This document shows, in pieces, positions 34,791 through 46,993 of a DNA stretch of 64,000 bases. The stretch covers positions 6,552,872-6,616,871 of the forward strand of contig NC_084807.1 of the NCBI RefSeq assembly GCF_963583255.1. The letters run 5' to 3'. Numbering within the stretch: position 1 is the first letter of the stretch; the number at the start of each line of letters is the position of its first letter. Below the pieces are notes generated by a model that worked only from the letters and a program-made list of their open reading frames with translations, did not search any database and was not told where the DNA came from. A program made the position numbers and the translations under genes. This stretch comes from Pyrus communis. Its lineage: Eukaryota > Streptophyta > Magnoliopsida > Rosales > Rosaceae.

Positions 34791-35316
34791 CTTTTTTTTT
34801 TACTTTCCATTTTTTATGATTTTATTTCCGTAAAAGTATAAATTTATGAAATTTGATTAAATTATCAAGAAGTTTAACTAGTAGGGGTGGTTTTGCCTAT
34901 TTAAAATTAATGAGGAGATCCTGGCTTTGAAATGCTACATTTGTTTTTTTTTTTCTTTCTGATTTTTTTTCAAATTTCTGTTTGGTTCTTAATTTTTTTG
35001 TACCTCCTATGCAATTATAATTACTAATTAGTAGGTATGTGAGTTGTAGTTTTTAGACATTCATTCCAACTCAAGTCTAAACTTCAACAAAAGTAATGCG
35101 AGATAAACTAAATTTGCAAAACACATGACGTGCCATTAATAGAAAATATGCACATTAAACAACACTGACGTAACAATTCAATCATTAACAAATACATCAT
35201 ATGATTTACAAAATTTGATTTAAAATTTTGGCCTCTTTAGTTTTCAATAAATTAATGTATGTATGTCTTTATCAATACTAGATTTAATTTGGTACTTATT
35301 TATTGCTTATAAGTAT
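34791..35316. other. intergenic between array and gypsy LTR
   Basis: AT-rich. A short segment at 34866-34930 repeats the end of the array unit (GTTTAACTAGTAGGGGTGG and GAGATCCTGGCTTTGAAATG). Nothing else was recognised. Confidence 0.5.
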
Positions 35317-37643
35317 TGTGACAACCCGTCCCGAAATATAATATATTTTATTCTCTATGGCATGAAATGACTAATTTGCCCTTGAGCGTTTGGGCTAAGG
35401 ATTTGGACCAATTCATTTTCTCCCTAATTAATTGGACCCAATTAGAATTTAGGCTTTAATTGTTTTTGGTTGGTTGCCTAAATTCGGACCACAAACACAC
35501 ACTTACCCATTGACCCTTCTTACTCTCTCTCCCTCTCGATCGTTTTCATCCGTCTGTACAACCTGTACAGACAACTCCTAATCTAGCTCTCCATTCACGA
35601 ATCAAGCTTGTGGACACCATCATCACCTTCCTCGTAACCTTACGAACTCAATTATACCTTTGGTTGGACGTGAGAACTTCGGAAACTCTAGAACCAGGGA
35701 GCTCCGACGAAGTGCATTGTTCATCCGTTGTGATCGCAGAGGTTTCGTTCAGTTTTAGGGCCCTAAGAAGTCTTAAAACTTCTTCACGAAGCTTAGAGAG
35801 GAGTTTTGAAAGGTTTTGGATGTCGGGACACTCGAGTTCATCGAGTTGCAGGGGTGGCCGGACTATCGAGATTTTTTTGGCGAGATTCCATTGGTTTTAG
35901 GCCATAAAAGTGGTAAGGATGTGTTCCTTTCATCCTAAGTTTCATTTTGGTACAAATTTCATGAAATTTGGTGTTAAAATGAGTGAGATATTAAGGTTTG
36001 AAATTTTCCCAGAATCCGGTGATAGTAGCGGTGACCGGTGCCGGACTCTGGCGAACCCAGGAAGGAGAAGGGGAATATTCTGTAAACTTTGACGGAATAT
36101 TACTAACGGCGTCAGGTATATTTAATGGTATATTCCATTATTCAACGGAATATTCCTTAACGCCGTTAGGGATTCTGTCCAGTGTGCTAGGCACGTGCCT
36201 ACGTGTGGCCGTGCCTTGGATTGTGCGTGAGGGCGCGTGGGAATTTGGAAAATTATTGTAAAAACATGGGGATGTTTGTGGGGATGAGTAGGCCACGATG
36301 ATATATTCAAATACCCCAATTGAGCAACGTATGAGAAGTTATTACCTAGTTTTGTATATGTGCTTAAAAATAATGTTAAAATAGTTGTTTCGCATATAGG
36401 TGAGACTTTTCCAGAGGACGAGCGCAATCAAGCGAGACTCGGTGGCTATGACCCTTCTACATATTAGTGAGTGAGCTTTTGATGTTCAATATATTTATAT
36501 ATATATATATGCTTGGTATTTTTCCAAGAACATGTGTTTAAATGGACTTGTGCTTTAAAATGCCATGCCAAATGTTTTATATTTAGAATATGCATTTAGT
36601 AGTTGAATATATTTATGTTTGACGCTGCAGACGCTTAGGTAAGTTCTAGGTGAGTTTATAGATTGTGGATGTGAGTTGCATGATTATGCTGAGATGTATC
36701 TATAGCTCATAACCTGCACCCTGGTGTTAGTGCTCCCGCCCATGTTCAGGCCCTTCAGGGCACAATCCTTCACATGATGTTCACCTCCCGCACCATACAC
36801 TCACCTTGGATCCAAGTTAGGTGCACAGTCCTGTCGTACAGACCACTATAAGTGGTTCCGACTCATAAGTGACCCACGATTATTCGCACAGTCTTCACGT
36901 GATCGTAGCACTTGAGCGTATTTATTTACACCCAGTTCTGTCGTACAGACCACTTTAGGTGGTACCAACTCGTGTGCAGGCATATTTGTTGAGCTATTGG
37001 TTGAGCCGTACAAATCATATTAGGTGACTCCGGCTAGATGGATGAGCTATAGATTCAGCCGTAAATGTCATATTAAGTGACTCCAGCTGACATATCATTT
37101 GCATTGATTTATATCACCTGGCTTACATATTTTATGCTGAGATATTTGACATGGCATATATGTGGATTTTGCTATTCTGAGCATGGTTGTGATATAGATA
37201 TGTATTCTAATTTTTGGGAAATTATACAGGTTTTACGGCAAGGGGTTACTACCTTTGATAATTGAAATGGTTTTGAAAAGCTTTGTTTTTGCCCACTCAT
37301 ACTTTCTGTTTGCGCCTCTCCAGGTTTTAGGTAGGAGTGCTTGTTGGTGGCTTACGAGGAATTGATGGCGGTTCTGACAAATTATCACTAATGTAGGACC
37401 ACCTCTAGTATTGTATAATTAGTACGTGTTATGTTGGACTGCACTTAGGCTACCTATGCTCTGATTATGGTGTATCACACTTAAATATCGGGATTTGCAC
37501 TTATATTTGCTTAGTGTAAATTAGCTAGATTGGTTCTTAGTTATTCACATTTCTTTATATCATTATCATTTCCGCACTGCACACATGGCTACGTCACCCT
37601 CACGTGACGGCCAGCACGCCTTGATTTCAATCGGGGTGTGTCA
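35317..37643 (+). mobile_element. Ty3/gypsy 5' LTR (2.3 kb)
   Basis: Starts TGTGACAACCCGTCCCG and ends GGGGTGTGTCA, directly followed by a primer-binding site. Such long LTRs are typical of Del/Tekay-type chromoviruses. The LTR holds hairpin-like repeats GTACAGACCAC...GTGG at about 36836, 36946 and 37006, and palindromic GGAATATTCC-type segments at 36080-36160. It is related to the solo LTR at 50324. No 3' LTR was found; the preceding 5 bp (AGTAT) would be the target duplication. Confidence 0.88.
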
Positions 37644-37646
37644 GTT

Positions 37647-37658
37647 TGGTATCAGAGC
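37647..37658 (+). other. retrotransposon primer-binding site (tRNA-Met)
   Basis: TGGTATCAGAGC lies 3 bp after the LTR end. It is complementary to the 3' end of the initiator tRNA-Met, the usual primer of plant copia and many gypsy elements. Confidence 0.95.
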
Positions 37659-40015
37659 CTAGGTTTGGCAGTCATGCATATCTTGTAAATATTCTAATTA
37701 TTTTGGTGTCTTCTGTCAGAACTATGCCACCTCGTAGAGAGCCATGTTCCTCGGCTGAGTCTGGTTTCCCTGATATTGCTTAGTTAGGGGAAGTTATAGC
37801 CAATGTTATTCAGTCTTCGCTTCGCCCTCCCCAGAGGACTCCCTGGAGACTATGTATAATCTGAAGTTGGATAAGTTTATGGGTAATGAAGGACATGAAG
37901 GAGCTGAGCGGTGGCTCAATCATCTTGAGAAGACTTTCTGTTTAATGCATAGGCAGGGGAATCTCCCTGAGGATAAGTGGGTTGAGAAGACTACTTGGTT
38001 TTTAGGTCTGAAGCTTCCATCCTGGTGGAGACATGAGTTTTATTAGTTATCACCAGAGGAAGCTGCTAATTGGGAAGTTTTTAAGCGGTTATTTCAGAAA
38101 AGATTCATTCCTCCAGAGCATATAGATCGCAAGAAGCAAGAATTTACATACCTGAAACAGGGGAAGATGACAGCTAATGAGTACTACAGAAGGTTTACTG
38201 ATTTATTTCGCTATCACCCGGAGGTTGCTGTTAATCCAGTAAAGATGCTTTGTCGTTTTAGGTTAGGTACTCGAAAAAAGTGGCGTTCTATGGTGGCCAC
38301 GACTCCCTGTGCTACTTACCAGGAGTTTTATGAGATTCTGCTTCGAATTGAAGATTCAAAGAACATGCCCAGTAATAGCGAGGATGAAGAAGAAAAGATG
38401 GTAACCAGAAGAAAAATGGTAAAGATAAGGGTCAATCGTCTCAGGGACCTCATAAGACTCAAAGTTTTAAGAGAAGTGGTGCCAGTTCTAGTTCTTCTAG
38501 CGGGGGTTTGTGTTCCACTGTGCAGAGAATGGGTGGTAGATTTTCTGGAGGTCCTTGTTTTAAGAGACATGGGTATTTTGGTAGCACATGTGCTCCCTTA
38601 TGTCGTAGATGTAATAATAGACATTTTGGGGATTGTAGGTGAGGCAGCAGCGGATGCTATACTTGTGGTCAGATGGGGCATATGGCTATTCATTGTCCAC
38701 AGAATCAGCAGAAGCCCCAGCCGCCTTCCTTACCACCACCAATTCCGATCCAACAAGTTCCAAGACCTAGTAGTTATGCCCAGACTAGTCGTGGGGGTGC
38801 TTATCATTATCAGGGCGACGTAGCTCCTTATTCTGCAGAGCAGTATTAGTATCCACATGATCCATATTATCAGAGTGGTTACCTTCAGTATCCTGGAGGT
38901 TATATGTCGTATCCTCCCTATTTAGCTGATGGGTCTCAATGGTATCCTGGAGAACAGTATTAGCACGTGGAGGTTGTTTCTAGTAATACAGGACCATCGA
39001 GGCAGCCTAATCAACCAGGTCAGGGGTGTAGTGTGCAGAGACGTGGTAATCAGGCTAGCAGAGGTCGAGGAGGACGACAGCAGGCTCAGGGATGTATTCA
39101 CCACATTACACTGCAGGATGCTCAGAATAATCCTGATTTGATCATGGGTACGTTGAATATTCTTGGTCATTTTGTTAGAGTATTAATTGATTGTGGTGCT
39201 ACACATTCTGTTATTTCTCATACGTTTGCTCAGACGACACAACCTCATCCTACACCTCTTGGGTATGATTTAGAGTTTTCAATGCCTAGAGGGGAGACAT
39301 GTTATGTTAGCTGTGTGTATACATGATGTCTTGTGTTGGTGGAGGATATTGTTATGCCAGCTGACCTCATCCCGTTAGATATTGTTGATTTTGATGTTAT
39401 TTTGGGCACAGATTGGTTGCATTACAATCGTGCCAATACAGATTGCTATGAGAAGACAGTCACTTTTCATCGTCTTGGATTACCTGAGGTTACGTTTGTA
39501 GGTGAGCATAGTGGAGTGAGACATGGTGTTATTTCTGCTATGATGGCTAAAAGGTTGTTAACAAAAGGTTGTCAAGGATATTTGGCTCATGTGGTGCTGA
39601 ATGATAATGTTCCTAACAGTGTGAAGGATGTACGAGTAATCAGGCATTTCCTGATGTACTCCCTGATGATTTACTTGGATTGTCACCAAATAGAGACGTG
39701 GAGTTCACTATTGATTTACTTCCAGGTACAGATCTTATATCTCTAACTCCTTATCGAATAGCTCTTGTCGAATTGAGAGAATTGAAAATTGAAAATTCAA
39801 TTACATGAACTAGTTGATAAGGGTTTTATTCAGGCTAGTAATTCGCCCTGGGGAGCTCCAGTTTTATTTGCACGTAAGAAAGACAGGACTTTGAGGCTAT
39901 GCATTGACTATCGGTAGTTGAATTGGGTAACGATTAAAAACCGTTATTCGTTGCCACGTATAGATGATTTATTTGATCAGCTTCGAGGCCTGCGTGTTTT
40001 CTAAGGTTGATTTGA

Positions 40016-40626
40016 TGTCACGCCTCGATCCCGACATACGTCCAGGATCGACACGTGTCGTCACCCAATTACTCGTATTTCTCATATACCCGTCTCAGGA
40101 ATATGGCAAATCACAATTCGAGAATCAAATTGCAAAGAAATTTTTCGTTTACCTTATGACTGCATCTAACCTCCTCGTTAGACTGCCTACGTACCCTCAA
40201 AGAGGGATCAAGCCATTCGTAGTTCATTTATCACAAAAATCAGACGTTTATTGCACTAAGTTCAAGCAGAAAAACATAGTATTCCTCAATCATTCAATAT
40301 AACCTGACAACATGTAATTCCTGGACTCAGGCTACATAACCAATCCCCATGAAAACATGATTTCTCTCCCATCCAACATATAAATCATTATGTCTCATCA
40401 TGATATCGTAATTCACAACACACATCATATTTAAGAGCCGATGAAACACAAAACCATTCTCTAGCGGCATTAATTAATTAATTTGATCAAAGTAATAACA
40501 ATCATTCCCATATCTTCTAAATTCATACCTTATGAAATCATAATCGAATCATAGAAAATCCCGAATGAGTCACTCAGACGTCCAACATCTTTTCTAACTC
40601 AATTCACAAGACTCGAAACCATTGAC

Positions 40627-40689
<63 letters not shown>

Positions 40690-42661
40690 GCTAGAGTGAC
40701 ATAGTTAGGCCAAGCCTAATTCTTAAAATAATGGGATTTTAGGCCACTTCACAAAATTCAACAACCTCAGGTTTCGGACCACTCAATGGAACCAAACCGA
40801 ATATGATCGCCTAAAAATGTACCATGTACAACTAATCATCATCACCTCTAGAATGCGTATGGTCCCCCATCGCGGATATACCAAGTAGGACCATAGGCAT
40901 AAACTCATTGTGTAGGCAGTGATCACCCATCGTGGATATACCAAGCATGATCACCCATCGTGGATATACCAAGCATGATCACCCTTGAATGCATATGGTC
41001 CCCCATCGCGGATATACCAAGCAGGGCCATCCATGTACCACTACTACGGGGTGCAATCTCATCATCACACATTAAACATAATTATACGCATACATGCTAT
41101 CGATTCCACATATCAACCAGCATCTAGTCAGATGGAGCAGAACACAAGGAATTCCTTTAATTACTATATCTACTAAAAATCTAATAAAGTACCTAACTCA
41201 TCTCCTGACTTCCATCTCCATCTCATGCTAGGTAATAGTGCGAAGTTCAAATAGGCATTCAGTTGGCAAGCATAACCAAATCATTATCAAACAATATTTA
41301 GATCCCATAATTATCATAACATTCATCATAATTATCATTCACATTATTAAAAAGTTAATCAAACACATATATATCACAACATCATCAATACACAAGCCAA
41401 ATCATAGTTAAATAGCATAGGTCTATGGCTAAATATATAAAATTCACATTTCAATAGAAATTATAATTATAAGACCAATTCATATTCACAAATGATACTA
41501 ATATAAGAATTTAAGATAATAATCATATTTCATATATATTCAAGTCGCTATCTAACCAATAGAAGCCCTCTAGATTTTCACTAGTAATTCCCTAAGGTCC
41601 GTAAACCATATCTACAATAGCATACTAAAATTTGGTGTCAATTCAATGGTAAGATCGTCAATTGTTAGAATATTCAAGTGGCGGACCTTATCGAAAATAT
41701 ACTCAACCAACAACATTTCATAAATTGAATGTTGCATATCGGAAAATTTGACTTTTTCCAAAAATTCTCAAATTTTACAAGAATGAAGATCTCAACAAGT
41801 GGAGTAAACTTTATACCTGTGGCCGAGTCCAATTTGGCCGGGAAGGCCCTCGAATTGGCTCGCACCCGTGGAAACCCTAAGGTGGGTGTTCTTCAATTCG
41901 GCTTCCTTGGTGTTCCTACGCCTCTACAACCAATTGGGTCTTGTTCCTGGATCCAAGGGAAGTTAATTAAGGGTGGTGGTCAGTTGTGAAACTCGCTGGA
42001 ACGATGGAATCATCGTAACCTCCGGCACCTGCACGGTTTATACGGTTTTTGGGCTTAAAGTTCCTTCGAAATTGTGTGGATATGGTAGATGGGAGCTAAT
42101 GGAAGATGTGGCAGGTGTGGGATGGTTGAAGATCACCTGAAAATATGGTGGAAATGGCCGAAATTAGAACTGGGTCGAAGGTGTTGTTGTGGGTGTACGG
42201 TCGATGGAAATGGAAGGGGAAAAAATCCCTCTTTTCTTTTCTTCCCCTTCGATTGGCTGCTGCCTAACCTTTTTTTTTTTTTTTTTTTTTTTTTTCTTTC
42301 TAATAGCCGGTTCCCTTAACCCAATTATATATTTGGGCCTTCTACCCTCTAGTGGAAATTAAATAATTTTCATAACCTAAAGTTTCACAACTTCAAACGT
42401 CCATAACTATACCGTTATAATCAGGACTTGCAAACGGATTTTGCCTATGCGCTCATGGCTTCGAGACCTATTTGAAAACGTTACTTGTGACCTCGAAAGT
42501 TCAATGAGTAAATAATAATTTTCCAAACTTCCCTCCTCGTAACTAGTTTAATTGAAATCTAATTTCAAATAAATTAATATAAATTCTCGAAAAATAATAT
42601 AAAATCTCAATAATACAACTACGTAGATTATAACAGTGAAATCCCGAAACTAGATTTCACA
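40016..42661 (-). mobile_element. solo LTR (2.6 kb) nested in gypsy RT
   Basis: TGTCACGCC...TTTCACA flanked by a perfect TTTGA duplication (40011-40015 and 42662-42666). Removing it and one TTTGA restores the host RT reading order at VDLRSG. The minus-strand orientation is inferred from similarity with other LTRs here, whose 3' ends read GGCGTGACA or GGGTGTGTCA. It contains a (TA)n tract at 40631-40686 and tandem CCCATCGTGGATATACC repeats (40867-41030). The CTGCATCTAACCTCCTCGTTAG segment at 40161 recurs in the solo LTR at 59027, so the two are related. No internal region is present. Confidence 0.85.
40631..40686. repeat. (TA)n microsatellite
   Basis: About 28 TA units inside the solo LTR. 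Confidence 0.95.
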
Positions 42662-43380
42662 TTTGAGGTCTGGTTAATATCAATTGAAGATTAAAAGTGA
42701 GGATGTTCCTAAGACGGCTTTTAGGACTCGATATGGTCATTATGAGTTTCTTGTTATGCCATTTGGATTAACTAATGCACCTACAACTTTTGTGGATTTG
42801 ATGAATCGAGTATTCCAGCCATATTTAGACAGGTTTGTCATTGTCTTTATTGATGATATTCTGGTGTCCTCTAAGTCTAAAGTAGAGCATGTTCGACATC
42901 TCACTTTGGTGTTGAAGCAGTTAAGGGAACATCAATTGTATGCTAAGTTTAGCAAATGCCAATTTTGGTTAGATCAAGTGTCATTTTTGGGACATGTTAT
43001 ATCCGCCCAAGGTATTCTGGTGGACCCTCAAAAGGTAGCAACCGTTGAGAATTGGGAGCAGCCACGAACCGTCACGGAGGTACGGAGTTTCCTTGGTCTA
43101 GCAGGTTATTACCGACGGTTTGTTAAAGATTTTTCAGTTATTGCATTACCACCAACGAGGTTGACAAGAAAATATGTTAAATTTGAATGGGACGATAATT
43201 ATGAGCAAAGCTTCCAGCAATTTAAGTATCGTCTCACTCATGCACCTGTCTTGGCGCTCCCAAATGATAGTGGTAATTTCGAGATCTACAGTGACGCTTC
43301 CTTGAATGGTCTGGCTTCTTCACCTCCACAGCCTATATGAATTGAAGAGATGTACAAGTCGAACAACGTCCAGTTTATTA

Positions 43381-43738
43381 ACTCATGTTACATCACTCCG
43401 TATGTTTCCTCCTTAACAAGCACCTTGTTCTCCTCTCTGATTCTTTCCAACTCGACAATGTAGTTCACAGATTTACTTCCTAAACTGAATTAAAGACGAA
43501 AAAGAAGAAGAAAATTAACAAATAGATCACAAAAGGAAAGGATACGTGCGCTTTCTTCCAAAAGTATAAGCAGCATCTCAGCATTCTGTGAAGTGAGCAC
43601 AATGAGAACATAGTATAACAAAGTAAATTAAACCAACTAAATCATCAAAAACAAATAGTTTAGTCAAGTCAGATTGATAACAAGCCAACCTTTTCACTCC
43701 TGGTTTCAGAATGAAGTTGAATGAGCATCATCTTTTCC
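43381..43738 (-). pseudogene. exon-like fragments of an unidentified coiled-coil protein
   Basis: On the minus strand three short blocks have splice-like ends. They are 43738-43691 (GAAAAGATGATGC..., EKMMLIQLHSETRSEK), about 43592-43553 (NAEMLLILLEESA, donor AC|GTATCC) and about 43478-43391 (after TTTAG; SVNYIVELERIREENKVLV, ending GVM and TAA). They join in frame into a heptad-like acidic/basic stretch such as a coiled coil. Small ~40-nt exons resemble those of MADS-box K domains, but I cannot assign a family. It lies just past the truncation point of the gypsy element. Confidence 0.3.
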
Positions 43739-43959
43739 TGACAACATTATTCAGATCAAACAAGTCACACTAACTACAAACAAACCAGAGATTAGTGAAG
43801 AAAAATAAAATAACAGGAATATTTGTTGAAAAATCTCGTATCGACTATATCTCTTAGAAAAGAAGAGTTTAAATATCTTAACGCTACCCTAACTAACATC
43901 GAGATTTTTTGTGTGATAAAACTCCGCACCCTTAACTAAATTAGCAATCTGTTATTAAA

Positions 43960-44696
43960 GTTTATGAGTCTGGTCTTTCTTTTATTAACCAAAATGTATA
44001 GTTTTTGCCTTTTTATCCAAAAAAAAAAAAAAAAAAAGTATTTTGCGGCAACTTGAGCAAATTGTTAGTTGTTTTTCTTATATCCCTTAACTAAATAATT
44101 GATTAAATTTCAAGTATGTAATTTTTATTTGTATAAAAAATAATATTATCTACACTAAAAGGAAGAGAGTTGGCTAAACAGGGCGGGGTAAGCGTTACAA
44201 TGGGCTAGCAGCCTAGCAATAATGTGGTTCCAATTCATCTTTGGAGAGAATCAAACCTATGATCTCTCACTTACAAGTGAAGAGGAATACTACTTGATTG
44301 TAATACTAAGTGGCAAATTTCAAATATGTAATTAAAATTGCACCATCCTAAGCTTCTCGAGGGATTTTTTTTTTAAATTGGAATCTGGATATCATGATCA
44401 AAGCCTCAAACTATAAAGTCGGAAAGAAGCCCATCTCTTTTTTTTTTGAAACAAGAAGCCCATCTCTTTGTAGTTTACGTGTATTCAGTTTTCAATGGTG
44501 AGGGCATATCAACCTTTTTACGTTGTCATTTTGCTATATTTAAAATTTTAATAAAAATTGATATTTATGACTTGAGATGCTAAATTTTGGCTAAGGATTA
44601 TAAGTACTCCTGTCTGAGTCTTGATCTTTGTTTATTAACCGAAAAAGAAAGCATTTATTGCAGCAAATTGTTAGTTGTGTTTCTTACATCTCTTAA
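43960..44696. repeat. fragments of the ~170-bp AT-rich repeat and a tRNA-like dispersed repeat
   Basis: 43960-44130 and 44590-44696 match the repeat unit that is tandem at 57990-58990 (motifs GCAAATTGTTAGTTGTGTT and TTATTAACCAAAAA). Between them, 44124-44330 carries a second dispersed repeat (AGCAATAATGTGGTTC and GACCTCTCACTTACAAGTGA-type motifs). That repeat recurs around 50291-52640, where a solo LTR splits it. Confidence 0.65.
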
Positions 44697-45499
44697 GAGC
44701 AAGCCCAGCGTGGGCGCATGCTCGGGGGACAGGGGACAGAACAAGGGCCCGAGGTCCGGTGGATCAGCTCTAGCGTGAGCAAGGCCGAGCGAAGGTGGAG
44801 GCCCGAGCTCCGGGCCTGTGGGGAATTGCCAGCCCGAGAGCCTGAGGCCATGTGACGTCAACTCTGACGTTAGCTTGGCGTCAGGCAATATTTAATTTTT
44901 TTTGTGTCAGGCGCGTGCGCCCCACTCGCACGTGGGGGCCCGTCGCCGACACAAAATCAGAAGAAAAAAAAACTTTGTCAGTTACCGTTGGGAAGCCACG
45001 TGGCTTCCCACGGTCTGTTAGATCTCAACGGTTATTTAATTTGGACCATTCAATCTCAACGGTCAAAAAAAATAAAAAAGTCTTATTTAATATCCACCGT
45101 TCGATCTGAGATCAACGGTGGATATTAATATGCTTTATAAATAAAAAAATAAAAGAAAAAATAGTTTTAAAATTAAGAAAAGTTACCATTGTGACACGTG
45201 GCACAATCTGGAGTGTTGGAATTCAAATTTTTTTATATCCAACGGCAGAGATTAATTAATTGAATAAAAATTTAAAGACAATTGTAAAAAATTCAAAAAA
45301 ATTCAAAAAAAAAAAAAATCTGAAAAGTCTGAAAAAATCTGAAAAAATTGAAAAAAATTGTAAAAAAAATTGTTTTTACTTTTTTATAAATACCTTCTCA
45401 TTATCATCTACCTTACACAACAATTTCATATGTTCTCAACTACTTTCAATCACATTCCCTTCTTTGTCTCAAAGTTTGAATCCATTTTTTTTCAACAAA

Positions 45500-46692
45500 A
45501 TGACCACTGGTGCAGGTACGAATTGGTCGCTTATTGAAGATGTTGCGTTGTGTACTAGCTGGGTTGAAATTACTCATAGTTCGCTTACAGGTAATGAGAT
45601 GCAGTTGCGAGAAATGTGGAGTCTTATTCATACCAATTATCTTGAGAAAATTGGTGGCAAAAAAACCAAAGAATCGATGTCCAGTCGTTGGAAATTACTT
45701 AGCCAATCGTTTAGTACGTGGAGAGACGCCTTGGCACAAGCTAGTAGTAATATTCGAAGTGGGGAAAATTACTCGGATCATGTAACAATATATTATTTAT
45801 TTGATACCCAAATTTACATTATAATTATTTGTTTGTATTATTGATTTGTTACCTACATAATTTATTATTTATTGTTTGTATTATTTATTTGTTACCTACT
45901 TACATTATAATTATGTTGTTTGTATTATTTATTTGTTACTTATTTGCATTATAATTATTTATTTGTATTATTTATTTGTTACTTATTTTCATTGTGTAGG
46001 AACTTCAAGCACAAGCTTGGTACGCTGCCAAAACCAAAAGCAAAAATAAATCATTCAACCGGTGGGAATGTTGGAATATTGTCAAAGATTGTCCTAAATT
46101 TAGAGTTGTGCCAGTCGGTCCAGAAGTGCACATGAACAACACCCCTCTACACTCTACACCCGATTATGTCTCGCATGTTCATGAAGATGATGTAGAAGAA
46201 GTGCCCGAAATGCCCCTACCTGAACAAGCGTCGGGTTCGACCCGTTATCCAATTAGGCCTCAAGGTAAGAAGGCTTCAAAGAGAAAAGGGAGTGCTTCCA
46301 AGAATGCTTATGCAAAGTTCATGGAAGAACTTACTAGCCAGGGTGAATTGACTTTGGCGAGGGAACTGGCGAAATATGAGGCTGATAAGGCTAGAGAGGA
46401 CGCAAAAGCTGCAGCTATTGAGAGAGAATTTCAGGCTAATGAGAGAGAAAGAGAGCTACTTAGGCAAGAAAGGGAACATTTTAGAGAAGAAAGACGGGCT
46501 CAACGAGATCGTGAGATTATGAACACACCTTTAGAAGGGAAGTCTCCAAATTCCAAATTTTTTTGGAAGTCAGAGAAAGCGGACGTGGTGCGAAGGAGGC
46601 GTGCAAGAGAAGCGATAGCAAGCCAAGGTGGTCCTAGCACCACAAGAGAAGATCATCCTAGCACCACAAATTGGTTAAGTGATGATGAATAG
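45500..46692 (+). CDS. Harbinger ORF1: Myb/SANT-like DNA-binding protein
   Basis: The accessory protein of PIF/Harbinger transposons binds subterminal DNA and helps bring the transposase to the nucleus. Exon 1, 45500-45781 (94 codons), and exon 2, 46000-46692 (231 codons with stop), join in frame across a GT-AG intron and give 324 aa. The N-terminal region (NWSLIEDVALCTSWVEIT...SSRWKLLSQ, residues ~9-75) is a Myb/SANT-like trihelix. After the junction, AWYAAKTKSKNKSFNRWECW and RPQGKKASKRKGSA match the plant NAM-associated C-terminal domain. A charged coiled coil (ERERELLRQEREHFREERRA) follows. The frame is intact. The nearby ATG at 45260 would add an A-rich, low-complexity leader and is less likely. 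Confidence 0.85.
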
Positions 46693-46993
46693 AGTACTTT
46701 TTGTAATCGGAGCCCATAATTTTCCAATCACTTTGGGTTGTAATTTATTATTTATTGTTTGTATTATTTATGTTGTTTCCAATTTATTGAATATTTATTC
46801 AAATTAATTTGGTAAGTTATTTATACTAAGAGAATATTTATTGAAATGATAAAAACACACCAAATAAAATTACATAAGCATACGGAATAATTAAAAACTC
46901 ACTAAAAAAATTACATAAACATACCAAATAATAAAACACACCAAATAAAATAACATAAACATACCAAATTAAAAAAAAACACACAAAATGAAC

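Larger units (their letters stand above)
37724..43310 (+). pseudogene. Ty3/gypsy gag-protease-RT, degenerate and truncated
   Basis: Gag starts at ATG 37724 (MPPRREP) and soon meets a TAG at 37781-37783. The main gag frame is 37852-38400 (KFMGNEGHEGAERWLNHLEK, a TAG at 38044, then ANEYYRRFTDLFRY). After a frameshift there is a CCHC zinc knuckle (CYTCGQMGHMAIHC, about 38660-38700). Protease has LIDCGATHSVIS near 39186, with Cys where DSGAT is usual, then DFDVILGTDWL. RT begins near 39800 ([24 protein letters not shown]). It is split at 40015/42667 by a solo LTR and resumes with MPFGLTNAP and FIDDILVSS. RNase H starts (IYSDAS) and is cut off near 43310. Integrase, chromodomain and 3' LTR are missing. 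Confidence 0.88.

Noticed and set aside
37647..37658. Possible tRNA-Met piece
   Set aside because: Only 12 bp directly behind an LTR, hence a primer-binding site.
38400..38823. Second half of the open frame starting at 38167
   Set aside because: After about 38400 this frame leaves gag. The zinc knuckle CYTCGQMGHMAIHC is in another frame, so the remaining translation is a frameshift shadow.
45260..45499. Upstream ATG for the Harbinger ORF1
   Set aside because: It would add about 80 Lys/Asn/Phe-rich residues from A/T runs. Homologous proteins begin close to the Myb-like domain, near the ATG at 45500.
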